A DNA stretch of 64,000 nucleotides from assembly GCF_002261335.1 (NCBI RefSeq), contig NZ_NEVL01000001.1, forward strand, positions 744,001 through 808,000, read 5' to 3'. Of the stretch, positions 44,376 through 54,293 are shown piece by piece. The notes under the pieces are model-generated. The model had not been told where the DNA came from, did not search any database, and saw only the letters and a program-made list of their open reading frames with translations. Position 1 is the first letter of the stretch. The number at the start of each line of letters is the position of its first letter. Origin of the DNA: Bordetella genomosp. 1 (GTDB lineage: Bacteria; Pseudomonadota; Gammaproteobacteria; Burkholderiales; Burkholderiaceae_B). The translations under genes were made by a program, and so were the position numbers.

Positions 44376-44385
44376 GGCGGGGTCC

Positions 44386-45294
44386 TCAGCGCGTGGCAAC
44401 CAGGGCGCGGCGGCCGCCCGCGATCACCGCGATCACGGCGATGGCGAACACGAAGGTCATGGGTTCGACCGCCTCGTCGAACAGCAGGGCGGCGGCCAGC
44501 ACCGTGAGGAAGGGCTGCAACAGCTGCACCTGGCCCACGCGCGCGATGCCGCCCGCCGCGAGGCCGCGATACCAGGCGAAGAAGCCCAGGAACATCGAGC
44601 CGAAGGCCAAATAGGCGAAGGCGCCCACCGCCTTGGCCGAGGGGGTGGGGGCGCTGGCGGCCAGCCACAGCACCGGGCCCGCGATGATGGGCACGCTCAC
44701 CACCAGCGCCCAGCAGATCGTGCGCCAGCCGCCCAGCGTGCGCGAGGCGCGCGCGCCCTCGGCGTAGCCCAGCCCGCCCAGCGCGACGGCCACCAGCAGC
44801 CACAGGTCGCCCAGCTGCAGCGCGCCGTGCCCCTGGCGCAGCGCGTAACCCATCACCAGCACCGCGCCCAGCAGGGCCCAGAGCCAGAATGCCGGCGAGG
44901 GCCGCTCGCCCGTGCGCCACGCCGCGAATGCCGCCGTCGACAGCGGCAGCAGGCCGTTGAACACCGCGCCGTGCGACGAGGACACGCTGGACATCGCGAG
45001 CGTGGACGCCAGCGGCCAGCCGATCACGATGCCGGCCGCGGCCAGGATCACGCCGCTCCATTCGCGGCCGGCCGGGCGGCGGCTGCGCGTCGCCAGGAGC
45101 AGCAGCGCGGCGGGCACGGCGGCGACCAGCGCCCGTCCCAGGCCGACGAGCAGGGGTGTCAGTTCGGCGATCGCCACCCGGGTCATGGGCAGGGTCAGCG
45201 AAAACACCAGCACGCCGAGCAGGCCGTAGGCATAGCCTTCGACCAGGGTCGACGAGGGGGAGAGAGCGGGGGACGGATAGGGGGCGGAGCGCAT
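44386..45294 (-). CDS. EamA/DMT-family transporter
   Basis: 302 residues with ten predicted membrane helices in two EamA repeats (about 20-145 and 165-300). It includes ITPLLVGLGR-like AELTPLLVGLGRALVAAVPA and FGSMFLGFFAWYRGLAAGG. Substrate unknown; amino acids or drugs are usual for the family. It is the first gene of the operon with LysE, and divergent from the MocR-type gene. ATG 45294 lacks a clear ribosome-binding site. Confidence 0.9.
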   Translation of the reverse strand: MRSAPYPSPALSPSSTLVEGYAYGLLGVLVFSLTLPMTRVAIAELTPLLVGLGRALVAAVPAALLLLATRSRRPAGREWSGVILAAAGIVIGWPLASTLAMSSVSSSHGAVFNGLLPLSTAAFAAWRTGERPSPAFWLWALLGAVLVMGYALRQGHGALQLGDLWLLVAVALGGLGYAEGARASRTLGGWRTICWALVVSVPIIAGPVLWLAASAPTPSAKAVGAFAYLAFGSMFLGFFAWYRGLAAGGIARVGQVQLLQPFLTVLAAALLFDEAVEPMTFVFAIAVIAVIAGGRRALVATR

Positions 45295-45356
45295 GGAACA
45301 CCAAAGTGGAGACCGGCACTTGCCAGTCGCGGATCTGCCTGTCACTCTACGCACAG

Positions 45357-45391
45357 TTGGCAGTACAGTACCGATACACTTGGGCAGTTCA
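45357..45391. promoter_or_regulatory. Divergent control region of MocR gene and exporter operon
   Basis: There are direct repeats TTGGCAGT (45357-45364) and TTGGGCAGT (45380-45388), 23 bases apart, a form often bound by MocR regulators. On the minus strand a plausible promoter (TTGAAC, 16 bases, TACTGT) overlaps the repeats and points to the EamA gene. Confidence 0.5.
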
Positions 45392-45435
45392 ATTTGAAGA
45401 CTGGCCCGGTCAATCCACCAATACAGTGCGTTCCC

Positions 45436-46911
45436 ATGCTGCAGACCTCCGATTCGCTTTCTCCCCAGCCCTGGCAGCCCGTGCGCGAGGCAGACCAGAC
45501 CCTGGTCGTGCAACTGGCCGACGACCTGGCGCGCCGCATCGACGAGCAGGGCCTGCGGCCCGGCACGCGCCTGCCCTCGATCCGGCGCATGGCCGAGCAG
45601 GCCAACGTGAGCCGCTTCACGGTGGTGGAGGCCTACGACCGGCTGGTGGCGCGCGGCCTGGTGCAGTCGCGCCGGGGCGCGGGGTTCTTCGTGCGGGCGC
45701 GCAGCGGCCAGCTCGCGGCCGCCGCCACGCCGAGCACGAACATGGTCGCGCCCGCCGCGCGGGTCGACGTGATCTGGCTCTTGCGCAACATGTTCCGCGA
45801 CGGCCCGCCCGACGCGCCCGGGGGCGCCGGCCTGCTGCCGCCCGAGTGGCTCGATCCCGAGCTGGTGGCCGGCGCGATCCGCGCGGTGGGCCGCTCGGCC
45901 CGCGCCAACCTGCTGTCCTACGGCCGGCCGCAGGGCTATGCGCCCTTGCGCCAGCAGCTCGCCGCCATGCTGCAGGGCGAGGGCGTGCCCGCCCATCCCG
46001 AACGCAATCTGCTCACCACCAACGGCGTCACCCACGGCCTCGACCTGGTCGCGCGCCACCTGATCCGGCCGGGCGACACGGTGCTGGTCGAAGACCCCGC
46101 CTGGTTCGTGATCTTCGGCCGGCTCACGGCCTTCGGCGCGCGCGTGATCGGCGTGCCGCGCGGCCCCGAGGGCCCCGACCTGGCGCTGCTCGACCGCATG
46201 GCCGCGGAGCACAAGCCGCGGCTGTTCATCATCAACGCCTCGGTGCACAACCCCACCGGCCACACCCTTTCCGCCGGCGCCGCCTACGACATTCTGCGAC
46301 TGGCCGAGAAGCACGATTTCCTGGTCGTCGAAGACGACACCTACTCGGCCCTGCACCCGGGCGGCGCGATGAAGCTGGCCGCGCTCGATCGCCTGAACCG
46401 CGTGATCCTGGTGGGCGGCTTTTCCAAGACGCTGGCCGCGAGCCTGCGCGTGGGCTATCTGGCCGCGCATGCCGACATCCTCGAACAGCTCACGCACCTG
46501 AAGATGCTGGCCGGCCTGACCTCGCCCGAGCTGGGCGAACGCGTGGTGCATCGCGTGCTGGTCGAGGGGCAGTACCGGCGCCACGTGGAGCGCGTGCGTG
46601 CCCGGGTCGACGAGGCGCGGCGTCGTTGCAGCCGCGCCCTCACCGATCTCGGCATGACCGTGCCGCACGAGCCGCAGGCCGGCATGTTCGTGTGGGCCGA
46701 CTGCGGCCGCGATTCCGAGACGGTGGCGCGCGCGGCGGCCGACCGCGGCATGCTGCTGGCGCCCGGCACGCTGTTTTCGCCGAGCCAGGCGCCCTCGACC
46801 ATGCTGCGTTTCTCTGTGCCCATGATCGAGAATCCGAAATCGTTCGAGGTGCTCGCCGAGCTGCTGCAGGCGGCCGGCGGCGCGGGGGTGGCTGCGCGCG
46901 GCGCGAACTGA
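45436..46911 (+). CDS. MocR-type regulator (GntR winged helix fused to aminotransferase-like domain)
   Basis: 491 residues. The GntR HTH (about 15-90) has LRPGTRLPSIRRMAEQANVS and VVEAYDRLVARGLVQSRRGA. The fold-type-I PLP domain (about 120-485) has TTNGVTHGLDLVARHLI, NASVHNPTGHTLS, VEDDTYSALHPG and the PLP-binding Lys in GGFSKTLAASLRVG. MocR proteins use PLP or an amino-acid adduct as effector. It is divergent from EamA/LysE exporter genes, which it probably controls from the repeats at 45357-45388. Confidence 0.94.
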   Translation: MLQTSDSLSPQPWQPVREADQTLVVQLADDLARRIDEQGLRPGTRLPSIRRMAEQANVSRFTVVEAYDRLVARGLVQSRRGAGFFVRARSGQLAAAATPSTNMVAPAARVDVIWLLRNMFRDGPPDAPGGAGLLPPEWLDPELVAGAIRAVGRSARANLLSYGRPQGYAPLRQQLAAMLQGEGVPAHPERNLLTTNGVTHGLDLVARHLIRPGDTVLVEDPAWFVIFGRLTAFGARVIGVPRGPEGPDLALLDRMAAEHKPRLFIINASVHNPTGHTLSAGAAYDILRLAEKHDFLVVEDDTYSALHPGGAMKLAALDRLNRVILVGGFSKTLAASLRVGYLAAHADILEQLTHLKMLAGLTSPELGERVVHRVLVEGQYRRHVERVRARVDEARRRCSRALTDLGMTVPHEPQAGMFVWADCGRDSETVARAAADRGMLLAPGTLFSPSQAPSTMLRFSVPMIENPKSFEVLAELLQAAGGAGVAARGAN

Positions 46912-46963
46912 ATATACTTCGAGGGTTGCGCGCCGCCTCCGGCGCCTCTCGAAGGAATACGCC

Positions 46964-47308
46964 ATGTCCGCTCCGATCCGACCCCTCACCGAAAACTTCG
47001 CCGTGGCTCCGCAGCTCGGCCCCGGCGACATGGCCGACGTGGCCGCGGCCGGCTACAAGAGCGTCATCATCAACCGCCCCGATTTCGAGGGCGGCCCCGA
47101 CCAGCCCACCGCCGCCGACGTGTCCAAGGCCGCCGCCGCCGCGGGCCTGTCGATCGAATACCAGCCCGTGGTCGGCAGCGCCATGACCGCCGCCGACGTG
47201 GCCCGCTTCGCCGAGCTGCTCAAGACCCTGCCCGGTCCCGTGCTGGCCTATTGCCGCACCGGCACGCGCTGCACCAACCTGTTCGTGGCCGCCCAGCAGC
47301 TGGGTTGA
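46964..47308 (+). CDS. DUF442/Blh-type phosphatase-like protein (TIGR01244 family)
   Basis: 114 residues. The fold is a small dual-specificity-phosphatase-like domain: FAVAPQLGPGDMADVAAAGY, VIINRPDFEGG (general acid region) and the Cys loop VLAYCRTGTRCTNL, where C-x4-R is the active-site loop. These proteins (N-terminal domain of the beta-lactamase-hydrolase-like protein Blh) are often linked to sulfide handling. It stands alone here. An AAGGAA site precedes ATG 46964. Confidence 0.88.
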   Translation: MSAPIRPLTENFAVAPQLGPGDMADVAAAGYKSVIINRPDFEGGPDQPTAADVSKAAAAAGLSIEYQPVVGSAMTAADVARFAELLKTLPGPVLAYCRTGTRCTNLFVAAQQLG

Positions 47309-47399
47309 TGGCGATCAACCCCCCCTACCAAGGCATAGGTCTGCTGCCCGGTTTTTTCCGGTAGCATGTAATTTCCAACAAACAGGAGCTGGCAGCATC

Positions 47400-47864
47400 A
47401 TGTTCAAGAAGATCCTGATTCCGACCGACGGTTCCCCGCTCTCCGCGCAAGCCGCCAACGCTGGCATCACGTTCGCGCGCTCGGTGGGCGCCGAAGTCGT
47501 GGCGCTCTACGTCACCCAACCCTTCGCCGCCACGATCGGCTTCGACGGCATGGCCGCCGCCTACGCGATCACCGACGAAGACTACGAGAAGGCTTCCGCC
47601 GAGCAGGCCGAGAAGTACCTCAAGCAGATCACCGACCGTGCCGCCACCGCGGGCGTGAAGTACGAGGCGCGCGCCGTCTCCAACTTCAACGTCGCCGACG
47701 GCATCGTGCAGGCCGCCACCGACGCCGGTTGCGACCTGGTCTTCATCGGCAGCCACGGCCGCAGCGGCCTGTCGCGCCTGCTGCTGGGCAGCGTCACGGC
47801 CAAGGTGCTGTCGCTGGCCACCACCGCCGTGCTGGTCTACCGCGTCAAGGAAGACAAGAAGTAA
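47400..47864 (+). CDS. Universal stress protein, UspA family
   Basis: 154 residues. MFKKILIPTDGSPLSAQAAN is at the N-terminus and the ATP-binding signature GSHGRSGLSRLLLGSVTAKV near 120-140 (G-2x-G-9x-G-S/T). It is therefore the ATP-binding subclass. A CAGGAG site precedes ATG 47400. A terminator follows, so it is a monocistronic unit. Its role is general stress or energy-limitation adaptation, without a known partner. Confidence 0.95.
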   Translation: MFKKILIPTDGSPLSAQAANAGITFARSVGAEVVALYVTQPFAATIGFDGMAAAYAITDEDYEKASAEQAEKYLKQITDRAATAGVKYEARAVSNFNVADGIVQAATDAGCDLVFIGSHGRSGLSRLLLGSVTAKVLSLATTAVLVYRVKEDKK

Positions 47865-47901
47865 GCCCGGGCGGCGCAGCGCGCCGCCAGGTCGCTTCCC
47901 C

Positions 47902-47940
47902 ACCCCCGCCGGGCGCGAGCCCCGCGGGGGTTTGTTTTTT
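47902..47940 (+). terminator. Rho-independent terminator of uspA
   Basis: ACCCCCGC (47902-47909) pairs with GCGGGGGT (47924-47931), followed by TTGTTTTTT. Confidence 0.85.
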
Positions 47941-48105
47941 GCGCGCCATCCCCATCTCTCTGGCCTGCGCCGCGAAAGCCATCCGCTAAACCAAGGTTTT
48001 ATGGCGCCCGCCAGGGCTCCGTACTATGCTTGATCGACAGGCGCACGTTGCGCCGGCGGCCATCAGTTGCCGGCGATCCAACCTGCCACACACCAAGAGG
48101 CCATC

Positions 48106-50217
48106 ATGACTCGCAGGACGCGTATCGAGCTCTATCGCAACATCGGAATCAGTGCCCACATCGACGCGGGCAAGACGACGACCACGGAGCGCATCCTTTT
48201 CTACACCGGCATCACCCACAAGCTGGGTGAGGTGCACGAAGGCGCGGCCACGATGGACTGGATGGAGCAGGAGCAGGAACGCGGCATCACCATCACGTCG
48301 GCCGCCACCACGGCGTTCTGGCGCGGCATGGCGGGCAACTATCCCGAACACCGCATCAACATCATCGACACCCCGGGCCACGTCGACTTCACCATCGAAG
48401 TCGAGCGCTCGATGCGGGTGCTCGACGGCGCCGTCATGGTCTATGACTCGGTCGGCGGCGTGCAGCCGCAATCCGAAACCGTCTGGCGCCAGGCCAACAA
48501 ATACGGCGTGCCGCGCATCGCGTTCGTCAACAAGATGGACCGCGTCGGCGCCGACTTCCTGCGCGTGCAGCGCCAGATCGTCGAACGCCTCAAGGGCGAT
48601 GCCGTGCCGATCCAGCTGCCGGTGGGCGCCGAAGACCACTTCGAGGGCGTGATCGACCTGATCAAGATGAAGTCCATCATCTGGGACGACGCCACCCAGG
48701 GCATGCGTTTCGAGTATCGCGACATCCCCGCCGACCTGCTGCCGCAGGCCGAGCAATGGCGCGAGAAGATGATCGAGAAGGCCGCCGAGGCCAACGAGAC
48801 GCTGCTCGAGAAGTACCTGTCCGGCGAAGCGCTCACCGAAGAAGAGATCAAGCAGGGCCTGCGCGCGCGCACCATCGCCAACGAGATCGTGCCGATGCTG
48901 TGCGGCAGCGCCTTCAAGAACAAGGGCGTGCAGGCCATGCTCGACGCCGTCATCGACTTCCTGCCGTCGCCCGTCGACGTGCCCGCCATCAAGGGCCACG
49001 ACGAACACGACAAGGAGCTCGAACGCCATCCGGCCGACAACGAGCCGTTCTCGGCGCTCGCCTTCAAGATCATGACCGACCCCTTCGTGGGCCAGCTGGT
49101 GTTCTTCCGCGTCTACTCGGGCGTGGTGAAGTCGGGCGACTCGGTGCTCAATCCGCTCAAGGGCAAGAAAGAGCGCCTGGGCCGCATCCTGCAGATGCAC
49201 GCCAACGAGCGGCGCGAGATCAGCGAGGTCTATGCCGGCGACATCGCCGCCGCCGTGGGGCTGAAAGACGTCACCACCGGCGACACGCTGTCGGATCCGC
49301 AGAAGGTCATCATCCTCGAACGCATGACGTTCCCGGAGCCCGTGATCTCGCAGGCCGTCGAGCCCAAGACCAAGGTCGACCAGGAAAAGATGAGCACCGC
49401 GCTCAATCGCCTGGCGCAGGAAGACCCGTCGTTCCGCGTGCGCACCGACGAGGAATCCGGCCAGACCATCATCTCGGGCATGGGCGAGCTGCACCTCGAA
49501 ATCCTGGTCGACCGCATGAAGCGCGAGTTCGGCGTGGAGGCCACCGTGGGCAAGCCGCAGGTGGCCTACCGCGAGACCATCCGCAAGAAGGTCGAAGGGG
49601 TCGAGGGCAAGTTCGTCAAGCAGTCGGGCGGCCGCGGCCAGTATGGTCACGTGGTGCTCACGCTCGAGCCGAGCGACGCCGGCAAGGGCTATGAGTTCGT
49701 CGACGCCATCAAGGGCGGCGTGGTGCCGCGCGAATTCATCCCGGCGGTCGACAAGGGCATCCAGGAAACGCTCAATTCCGGCGTGCTGGCGGGCTACCCC
49801 GTGGTCGACGTGAAGGCCACCCTGACCTTCGGTTCGTACCACGACGTCGACTCCAACGAAAACGCCTTCCGCATGGCGGGCTCGATGGCGTTCAAGGAAG
49901 GCATGCGGCGCGCGAGCCCGGTGCTGCTCGAGCCCATGATGCAGGTCGAGGTCGAGACGCCCGAAGACTTCACCGGCAACGTGATGGGCGATCTGTCTTC
50001 ACGCCGCGGCATCGTGCAGGGCATGGAAGACATCGCGGGCGGGGGCGGCAAGCTGGTGCGCGCCGAGGTGCCGCTGGCCGAGATGTTCGGCTACTCCACC
50101 TCGCTGCGCTCGCTGACGCAGGGTCGCGCCACCTACTCGATGGAGTTCAAGCACTACGCCGAAGCGCCGCGTCAGGTCGCCGAGCAGGTGATGGCCGCGC
50201 GCGGCAACAAGCCCTGA
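48106..50217 (+). CDS. fusA: Translation elongation factor G (solitary copy outside the str operon)
   Basis: 703 residues. The GTPase motifs are [19 protein letters not shown] (G1), [11 protein letters not shown] (G2), DTPGHVD (G3), [10 protein letters not shown] (G4) and [10 protein letters not shown] (G5). The five EF-G domains are complete, including the domain IV loop region (GGRGQYGHV). It drives ribosomal translocation. ATG 48106 follows AAGAGG; the flanks are uspA and an EamA gene, not rpsL-rpsG-tuf, so this is probably a second fusA. A small hairpin GGCGCA-CGT-TGCGCC (48040-48054) lies in its leader. Confidence 0.95.
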   Translation: MTRRTRIELYRNIGISAHIDAGKTTTTERILFYTGITHKLGEVHEGAATMDWMEQEQERGITITSAATTAFWRGMAGNYPEHRINIIDTPGHVDFTIEVERSMRVLDGAVMVYDSVGGVQPQSETVWRQANKYGVPRIAFVNKMDRVGADFLRVQRQIVERLKGDAVPIQLPVGAEDHFEGVIDLIKMKSIIWDDATQGMRFEYRDIPADLLPQAEQWREKMIEKAAEANETLLEKYLSGEALTEEEIKQGLRARTIANEIVPMLCGSAFKNKGVQAMLDAVIDFLPSPVDVPAIKGHDEHDKELERHPADNEPFSALAFKIMTDPFVGQLVFFRVYSGVVKSGDSVLNPLKGKKERLGRILQMHANERREISEVYAGDIAAAVGLKDVTTGDTLSDPQKVIILERMTFPEPVISQAVEPKTKVDQEKMSTALNRLAQEDPSFRVRTDEESGQTIISGMGELHLEILVDRMKREFGVEATVGKPQVAYRETIRKKVEGVEGKFVKQSGGRGQYGHVVLTLEPSDAGKGYEFVDAIKGGVVPREFIPAVDKGIQETLNSGVLAGYPVVDVKATLTFGSYHDVDSNENAFRMAGSMAFKEGMRRASPVLLEPMMQVEVETPEDFTGNVMGDLSSRRGIVQGMEDIAGGGGKLVRAEVPLAEMFGYSTSLRSLTQGRATYSMEFKHYAEAPRQVAEQVMAARGNKP

Positions 50218-50230
50218 GCGTACGGGCGTC

Positions 50231-50258
50231 GCATCGGGTGCCGACTGGCGCCCGATGC
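50231..50258. terminator. Bidirectional hairpin between fusA and the EamA gene
   Basis: GCATCGGGTGCC (50231-50242) pairs with GGCGCCCGATGC (50247-50258) around GACT, with one G-T pair. There is no T run on either side, so termination efficiency is uncertain. Confidence 0.5.
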
Positions 50259-50266
50259 CGTTGCCC

Positions 50267-51241
50267 TCAGGCGGCTGCCGCCGCCTTCAACTGGCCGCGT
50301 GGGCGTTTGCGCCCCGCGGCCAGTTTCACGCCGGCCAGGATCAAGCCGAAGCCGAGCGCGTGATAGCCCTGCAGGTGTTCGCCCAGCAGCGGCCAGGCCA
50401 GCAGTGCCGCGTAGGCCGGCACGAGAAACATCGACAGGCCGGCCGTGGCCGGACCGGCGCGCTGCACCAGCTTGCCATACACCACATACGCGCCCAGGCT
50501 GGGCACCAGCGCCAGGAACAGCAGCGTGCCGTAGAGGCGCGGGTCGTGCAGCGGCGCGGTCGCGCCCATGGCGGCCTCGATGCCGGCGAACGGCGCCAGC
50601 GCCACCACCCCGCCCGCCATCATTGCCGCGAGCCGCAGGCTGTCGGGCAGGCGCGGCATCCGGGCGCGCTTGAGCAGCACCGTATAGAAGGCCCAGCCGG
50701 TGGCCGCGAACAGCACCCACAGGTCGCCGCTGCCGAACGACAGCGTGGCCAGCACCTGCAGGTCGCCGCGCGTCAGCACGGCCAGCACGCCGGCCAGCGC
50801 CAGCAGCAGGCCGGCCGCGCGGGCGGGCGCCAGCGGCTCGCGCCACAGCACGGTTTCGAGCAGCACGACGAGCAGGGGGCTGCAGGAGAAGATCAGCGCG
50901 ATGTTGGTGGCGCCCGTCGATTGGGCGCCGATGTACTGCGGCGCGACCGCCACGCCCATGCCCAGCAGCGCCAGCGGCAGCAGCGCCGGCCAGGCCTGGC
51001 GCAGGGCGTGGCGATGGCGCCGCCAGGCGGGCCAGGCGAAGGGCGCCAGCAGCAGCAGGGCGGTCAGCCAGCGGCCGCAGGCCAGGAAGACGGGCGGCAG
51101 GCCGATCTCGTGGGCCCAGCGCGCGGCCACCATGTTCGAGGCGAACAGGGCCGGGGCGGTGGCCAGCATGAGCAGGGTGACGAGCGGCGCGCCGGCGCGC
51201 GAGCCGGGCAGGGACGACGAAGAGGGTGCAGCGTGCGACAT
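50267..51241 (-). CDS. EamA/DMT-family transporter
   Basis: 324 residues from ATG 51241 (GTG 51262 is possible). Ten membrane helices in two repeats: LLMLATAPALFASNMVAARW and AQSTGATNIALIFSCSPLLV in the first, LVPSLGAYVVYGKLVQRAGP in the second. The basic C-terminus is GRKRPRGQLK. Substrate unknown. It is divergent from an Lrp/AsnC regulator, a frequent arrangement for amino-acid exporters. Confidence 0.91.
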   Translation of the reverse strand: MSHAAPSSSSLPGSRAGAPLVTLLMLATAPALFASNMVAARWAHEIGLPPVFLACGRWLTALLLLAPFAWPAWRRHRHALRQAWPALLPLALLGMGVAVAPQYIGAQSTGATNIALIFSCSPLLVVLLETVLWREPLAPARAAGLLLALAGVLAVLTRGDLQVLATLSFGSGDLWVLFAATGWAFYTVLLKRARMPRLPDSLRLAAMMAGGVVALAPFAGIEAAMGATAPLHDPRLYGTLLFLALVPSLGAYVVYGKLVQRAGPATAGLSMFLVPAYAALLAWPLLGEHLQGYHALGFGLILAGVKLAAGRKRPRGQLKAAAAA

Positions 51242-51474
51242 GGGTGCAGCGGCGCGGATCACGCGCCCGGTAATGCCAGGGAGCCAACCGCTCGGGCCGC
51301 GGGGGTGGTGCGGGCCGGGGTCGGGCAGTGCGGGCCGGGTATGGCCTGCATGAGGGATAGTCTATCGGGCGCCAGGCAGAATGTGCTTCTTCATCCTCCC
51401 CGGAACGCCCGTACGGGGAGAATGATTCGCTGTATATTCGTCGATCAAGGAAATATTCTTTTTCGGAGCGCCGC

Positions 51475-51939
51475 GTGAGCCCCCGTCTGGACGATACCGA
51501 CCGCAAGATCCTGCGCGCGCTGCGCGCCGATGGCCGTCTCACCAACATCAAGCTGGCCGAGATGATCGGCCTGTCGCCCACCCCGTGCTGGAACCGCGTG
51601 CGGGCGCTCGAAGAGGCGGGCGTGATCGAGGGCTACACGGCGCTGCTGAACCAGAAGGCGCTCGGCCTGCCCGACACGGTCATGATCGAGGTCACGCTCG
51701 AACACCACGACGACGACACGCTCGAGCGCTTCGGCGCGCAGATCGCGGAGCTGCCGGAGGTGGTGGAGGCATTTCTCGTGACGGGAGACTACGACTACCT
51801 GATCAAGGTGGCCGTGGCGGGCACCGAGGGCTATGAGCAGTTTCTGCGCAAGCGGCTCTACAAGCTGCCGGGCGTGCGGCACAGCCGCTCCACCTTCGTG
51901 TTGCGGCGCCTGAAGCAGACGGCCTCGGTGGCGCCCTGA
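51475..51939 (+). CDS. Lrp/AsnC-family transcriptional regulator
   Basis: 154 residues from GTG 51475 (CGGAG upstream). The HTH is LDDTDRKILRALRADGRLTN with IKLAEMIGLSPTPCWNRVRA; the RAM ligand-binding domain follows (about 65-150; VVEAFLVTGDYDYLIKVAVA). It senses amino acids and forms octamers in the family. Divergence from the EamA gene (about 230 bases between starts) suggests it controls amino-acid export. Confidence 0.94.
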   Translation: MSPRLDDTDRKILRALRADGRLTNIKLAEMIGLSPTPCWNRVRALEEAGVIEGYTALLNQKALGLPDTVMIEVTLEHHDDDTLERFGAQIAELPEVVEAFLVTGDYDYLIKVAVAGTEGYEQFLRKRLYKLPGVRHSRSTFVLRRLKQTASVAP

Positions 51940-51955
51940 CGCGGGCGCCGCGGCC

Positions 51956-52486
51956 TCAGGATTTCCGGGGTGCGCCGCCCTGCGCGATCACGCTCTTTTC
52001 GCCGCGGGCCGCGATGCGTTTCTCCCAGCCGTGGATCGCGCCCAGCACGAACAGCGCCAGCAGCGTGCTGACCACGGCGGTGGCCTCGCGGCCCATGCCG
52101 GCGGCGATGCCGACGGCCGCCGTGAGCCAGATGCTCGCAGAGGTGGTGAGACCGCGGATCTCGCGCTCATCCGACAGCTTGATGATCGCGCCGGCGCCCA
52201 GGAAGCCGATCCCCGCGATCACGCCCTGCAGCACGCGGCTGAGGTCGGCCACTTCCATGCCGTTCTGCACCGGCACCAGCACGAACAGGGCGGCGCCCAG
52301 GGCCACCAGCATGTGCGTGCGCAGGCCGGCGGCCTTGCCGCTGCGCTCGCGCTCGTAGCCGATCAGGCCACCCAGGATCACCGCCACCAGCAGCCGCAGG
52401 ATCACGCGCGTCGCCTCGCCCACATCGGGGATATCGGCAAATTCGCTGCGCACGGTCAGCCAGATTTCGTGCCACACGCCTTCCAT
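51956..52486 (-). CDS. MgtC/SapB family membrane protein
   Basis: 176 residues with four or five membrane helices. Family signatures are [20 protein letters not shown] (about 42-61), [11 protein letters not shown] (about 92-102) and [20 protein letters not shown]. The C-terminal soluble domain of MgtC proper is absent, as in the SapB/YhiD subgroup. MgtC relates to magnesium limitation, but the role of the short forms is unclear. It is convergent with the Lrp gene. Confidence 0.92.
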   Translation of the reverse strand: MEGVWHEIWLTVRSEFADIPDVGEATRVILRLLVAVILGGLIGYERERSGKAAGLRTHMLVALGAALFVLVPVQNGMEVADLSRVLQGVIAGIGFLGAGAIIKLSDEREIRGLTTSASIWLTAAVGIAAGMGREATAVVSTLLALFVLGAIHGWEKRIAARGEKSVIAQGGAPRKS

Positions 52487-52631
52487 CGATCGCTCCGGAC
52501 GAATCCCGCCATCGCGGCGGGGCGTTTCAAGTTGAATCCAGCATAACCGCAGTCATCGGGCAGGGCTATCATGACGCAGGCCAAGTACGCGCCCGACCGG
52601 GTGCCCCTCAGGACCGCTGGAGTCTTTCACG

Positions 52632-53384
52632 ATGATGGATTATCTGCTTTCGCTTGCGCAATCCCCCGCCGCCTGGGCCGCCCTGGCCACGCTGATCGCC
52701 ATGGAAGTGGTGCTCGGCATCGACAACCTCATCTTCATCTCCATCCTCACCAACAAGCTGCCGCCCGAGCAACGCAGCCGCGGCCGGCGCATCGGCATCG
52801 GCGCCGCGCTGATCCTGCGCCTGGCCCTGCTCGGCACGGTGGCGTTCATCGTGAGGCTCAACACCCCGGTGTTCACGCTGTTCGGCGAAGGCTTCTCCTG
52901 GCGCGACATCATCCTGATCGCGGGCGGCCTGTTCCTGGTCTGGAAGGCGACGCGCGAGATCCACCATCACGTCGATCCCGCGCCCAGCGGCGACGTCTAC
53001 GACAGCAGCCGCCAGACCATCGGCTTCGCGGCCGCGATCGGGCAGATCCTGATGCTCGACCTGGTGTTCTCGATCGACAGCATCATCACGGCGGTGGGCA
53101 TGACGCCGCACATCCCGATCATGGTGATCGCCGTGATCGTCGCCGTGACCGTGATGCTGGTGGCCGCCGATCCGCTGGCCAGGTTCATCGAGCGCAACCC
53201 CACCATCGTGATGCTGGCCCTGGCCTTCCTGCTGATGATCGGCATGGTGCTGGTGGCCGAGGGCTGCGGCGCGCACGTGCCCAAGGGCTACATCTACGCG
53301 GCGATGGCGTTCTCGGCGGCCGTGGAAGGGCTCAACATGCTGGCGCGGCGTGCGCGCCAGCGGCGCGGGCAGGGCGCCCACTGA
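52632..53384 (+). CDS. TerC-family integral membrane protein
   Basis: 250 residues with about seven membrane helices. Family motifs with membrane acidic residues are [20 protein letters not shown] (about 25-44) and [17 protein letters not shown] (about 141-157); [16 protein letters not shown] is between them. Some TerC homologues export Mn2+ or aid metal loading of exported proteins. The ribosome-binding site CTGGAG lies upstream of ATG 52632. I looked for a yybP-ykoY manganese riboswitch in the 145-base leader and did not see one. Confidence 0.92.
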   Translation: MMDYLLSLAQSPAAWAALATLIAMEVVLGIDNLIFISILTNKLPPEQRSRGRRIGIGAALILRLALLGTVAFIVRLNTPVFTLFGEGFSWRDIILIAGGLFLVWKATREIHHHVDPAPSGDVYDSSRQTIGFAAAIGQILMLDLVFSIDSIITAVGMTPHIPIMVIAVIVAVTVMLVAADPLARFIERNPTIVMLALAFLLMIGMVLVAEGCGAHVPKGYIYAAMAFSAAVEGLNMLARRARQRRGQGAH

Positions 53385-53412
53385 GCCTGCGGCCGTCCGC
53401 GTGCGGGGTGGT

Positions 53413-54216
53413 TCAGCCGAGGAAGTCGGCGATGGCCTGGTTGAAGGCGCGCGGATTGCCGAGGTTCATGCCGTGCGACGAACCGGCGATCGCCACGCGC
53501 TGCGCCTGCGGCATCAGCGCCTGCAGGCGCGCGATGAACTCGGGGTAGGGCGGCGGGCTGAGCGCGCCGCCGATCAGCAGCGTGGGCAGGCCGAGCGCGG
53601 CCAGCGCGTCCAGGTCGAGCGGCGCGGGCGGTTCGGCCGCCTGGCCGAGCAGAGTGGCGGCGTTGTCGCGCACCATGTCCTTGAACCACGGCACCATGCG
53701 GCGCCAGGTGTCCGGCCCCGTGACCGTGTCGATGAAGAGCGCCAGGCCGGTGTCGGCGTCGCCCGCGCGGATGTGCTCGAGCGCGCGCTGGCGGAAGTCG
53801 CCGCGGTCGTCCGCGCCCGGCAGCGACAGGCCCGGGTCGGCCAGCGTCAGCGTGCGCACCAGGTCGGGCCGCGCCAGCGCCGCCTCGATGGCGATGCGGC
53901 CGCCGCGCGAGTGCCCCACCAGATGCGCCGGCTCGCCGGCCACGCGCTCGATGAACGCGAGCACGTCGGCCGTGTGCTGCTGAATCGAGAATCCCGGCCC
54001 CGCGCCGTCCCATTGCTCCGGCCAGTAGTGGCGCAGCGAGGGCGCCAGCACGCGGAACTGCCGGCCCAGTGGCGCCAGCTGCGGCTTCCAGTAGCGGCAG
54101 TCGCACAGCGAACCGTGGATCAGCACCATGGGCGCGCCCGCGCCGTGTTCGGTGTAGGTGAGCGGGTAGTCGGAGAGGGCGACCGTCTGCAGGTCGAGCT
54201 GGGGTTCGGAACGCAT
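53413..54216 (-). CDS. Alpha/beta fold hydrolase
   Basis: 267 residues. MVLIHGSLCDCRYWKPQLAP (oxyanion region), the nucleophile elbow GHSRGGR (Ser about 102), DPGLSLPG, and a late SSHGMN (catalytic His) are visible. The acidic residue region LIGGALSPPPYPE is atypical; the usual Asp of the triad is not obvious there. The substrate is unknown. It is convergent with TerC and divergent from the YbaK-like gene. Confidence 0.87.
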   Translation of the reverse strand: MRSEPQLDLQTVALSDYPLTYTEHGAGAPMVLIHGSLCDCRYWKPQLAPLGRQFRVLAPSLRHYWPEQWDGAGPGFSIQQHTADVLAFIERVAGEPAHLVGHSRGGRIAIEAALARPDLVRTLTLADPGLSLPGADDRGDFRQRALEHIRAGDADTGLALFIDTVTGPDTWRRMVPWFKDMVRDNAATLLGQAAEPPAPLDLDALAALGLPTLLIGGALSPPPYPEFIARLQALMPQAQRVAIAGSSHGMNLGNPRAFNQAIADFLG

Positions 54217-54293
54217 GATGCCGGGAGTCTGGAGCAGGCTGCGATTCTAGCGCGCTACACTTTCCCCCGTTCACCCACCGAGGAAACCGAAAG

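Noticed and set aside
52487-52631. yybP-ykoY-type manganese riboswitch before the TerC gene
   Set aside because: The leader does not show the conserved paired-loop sequence of that class.
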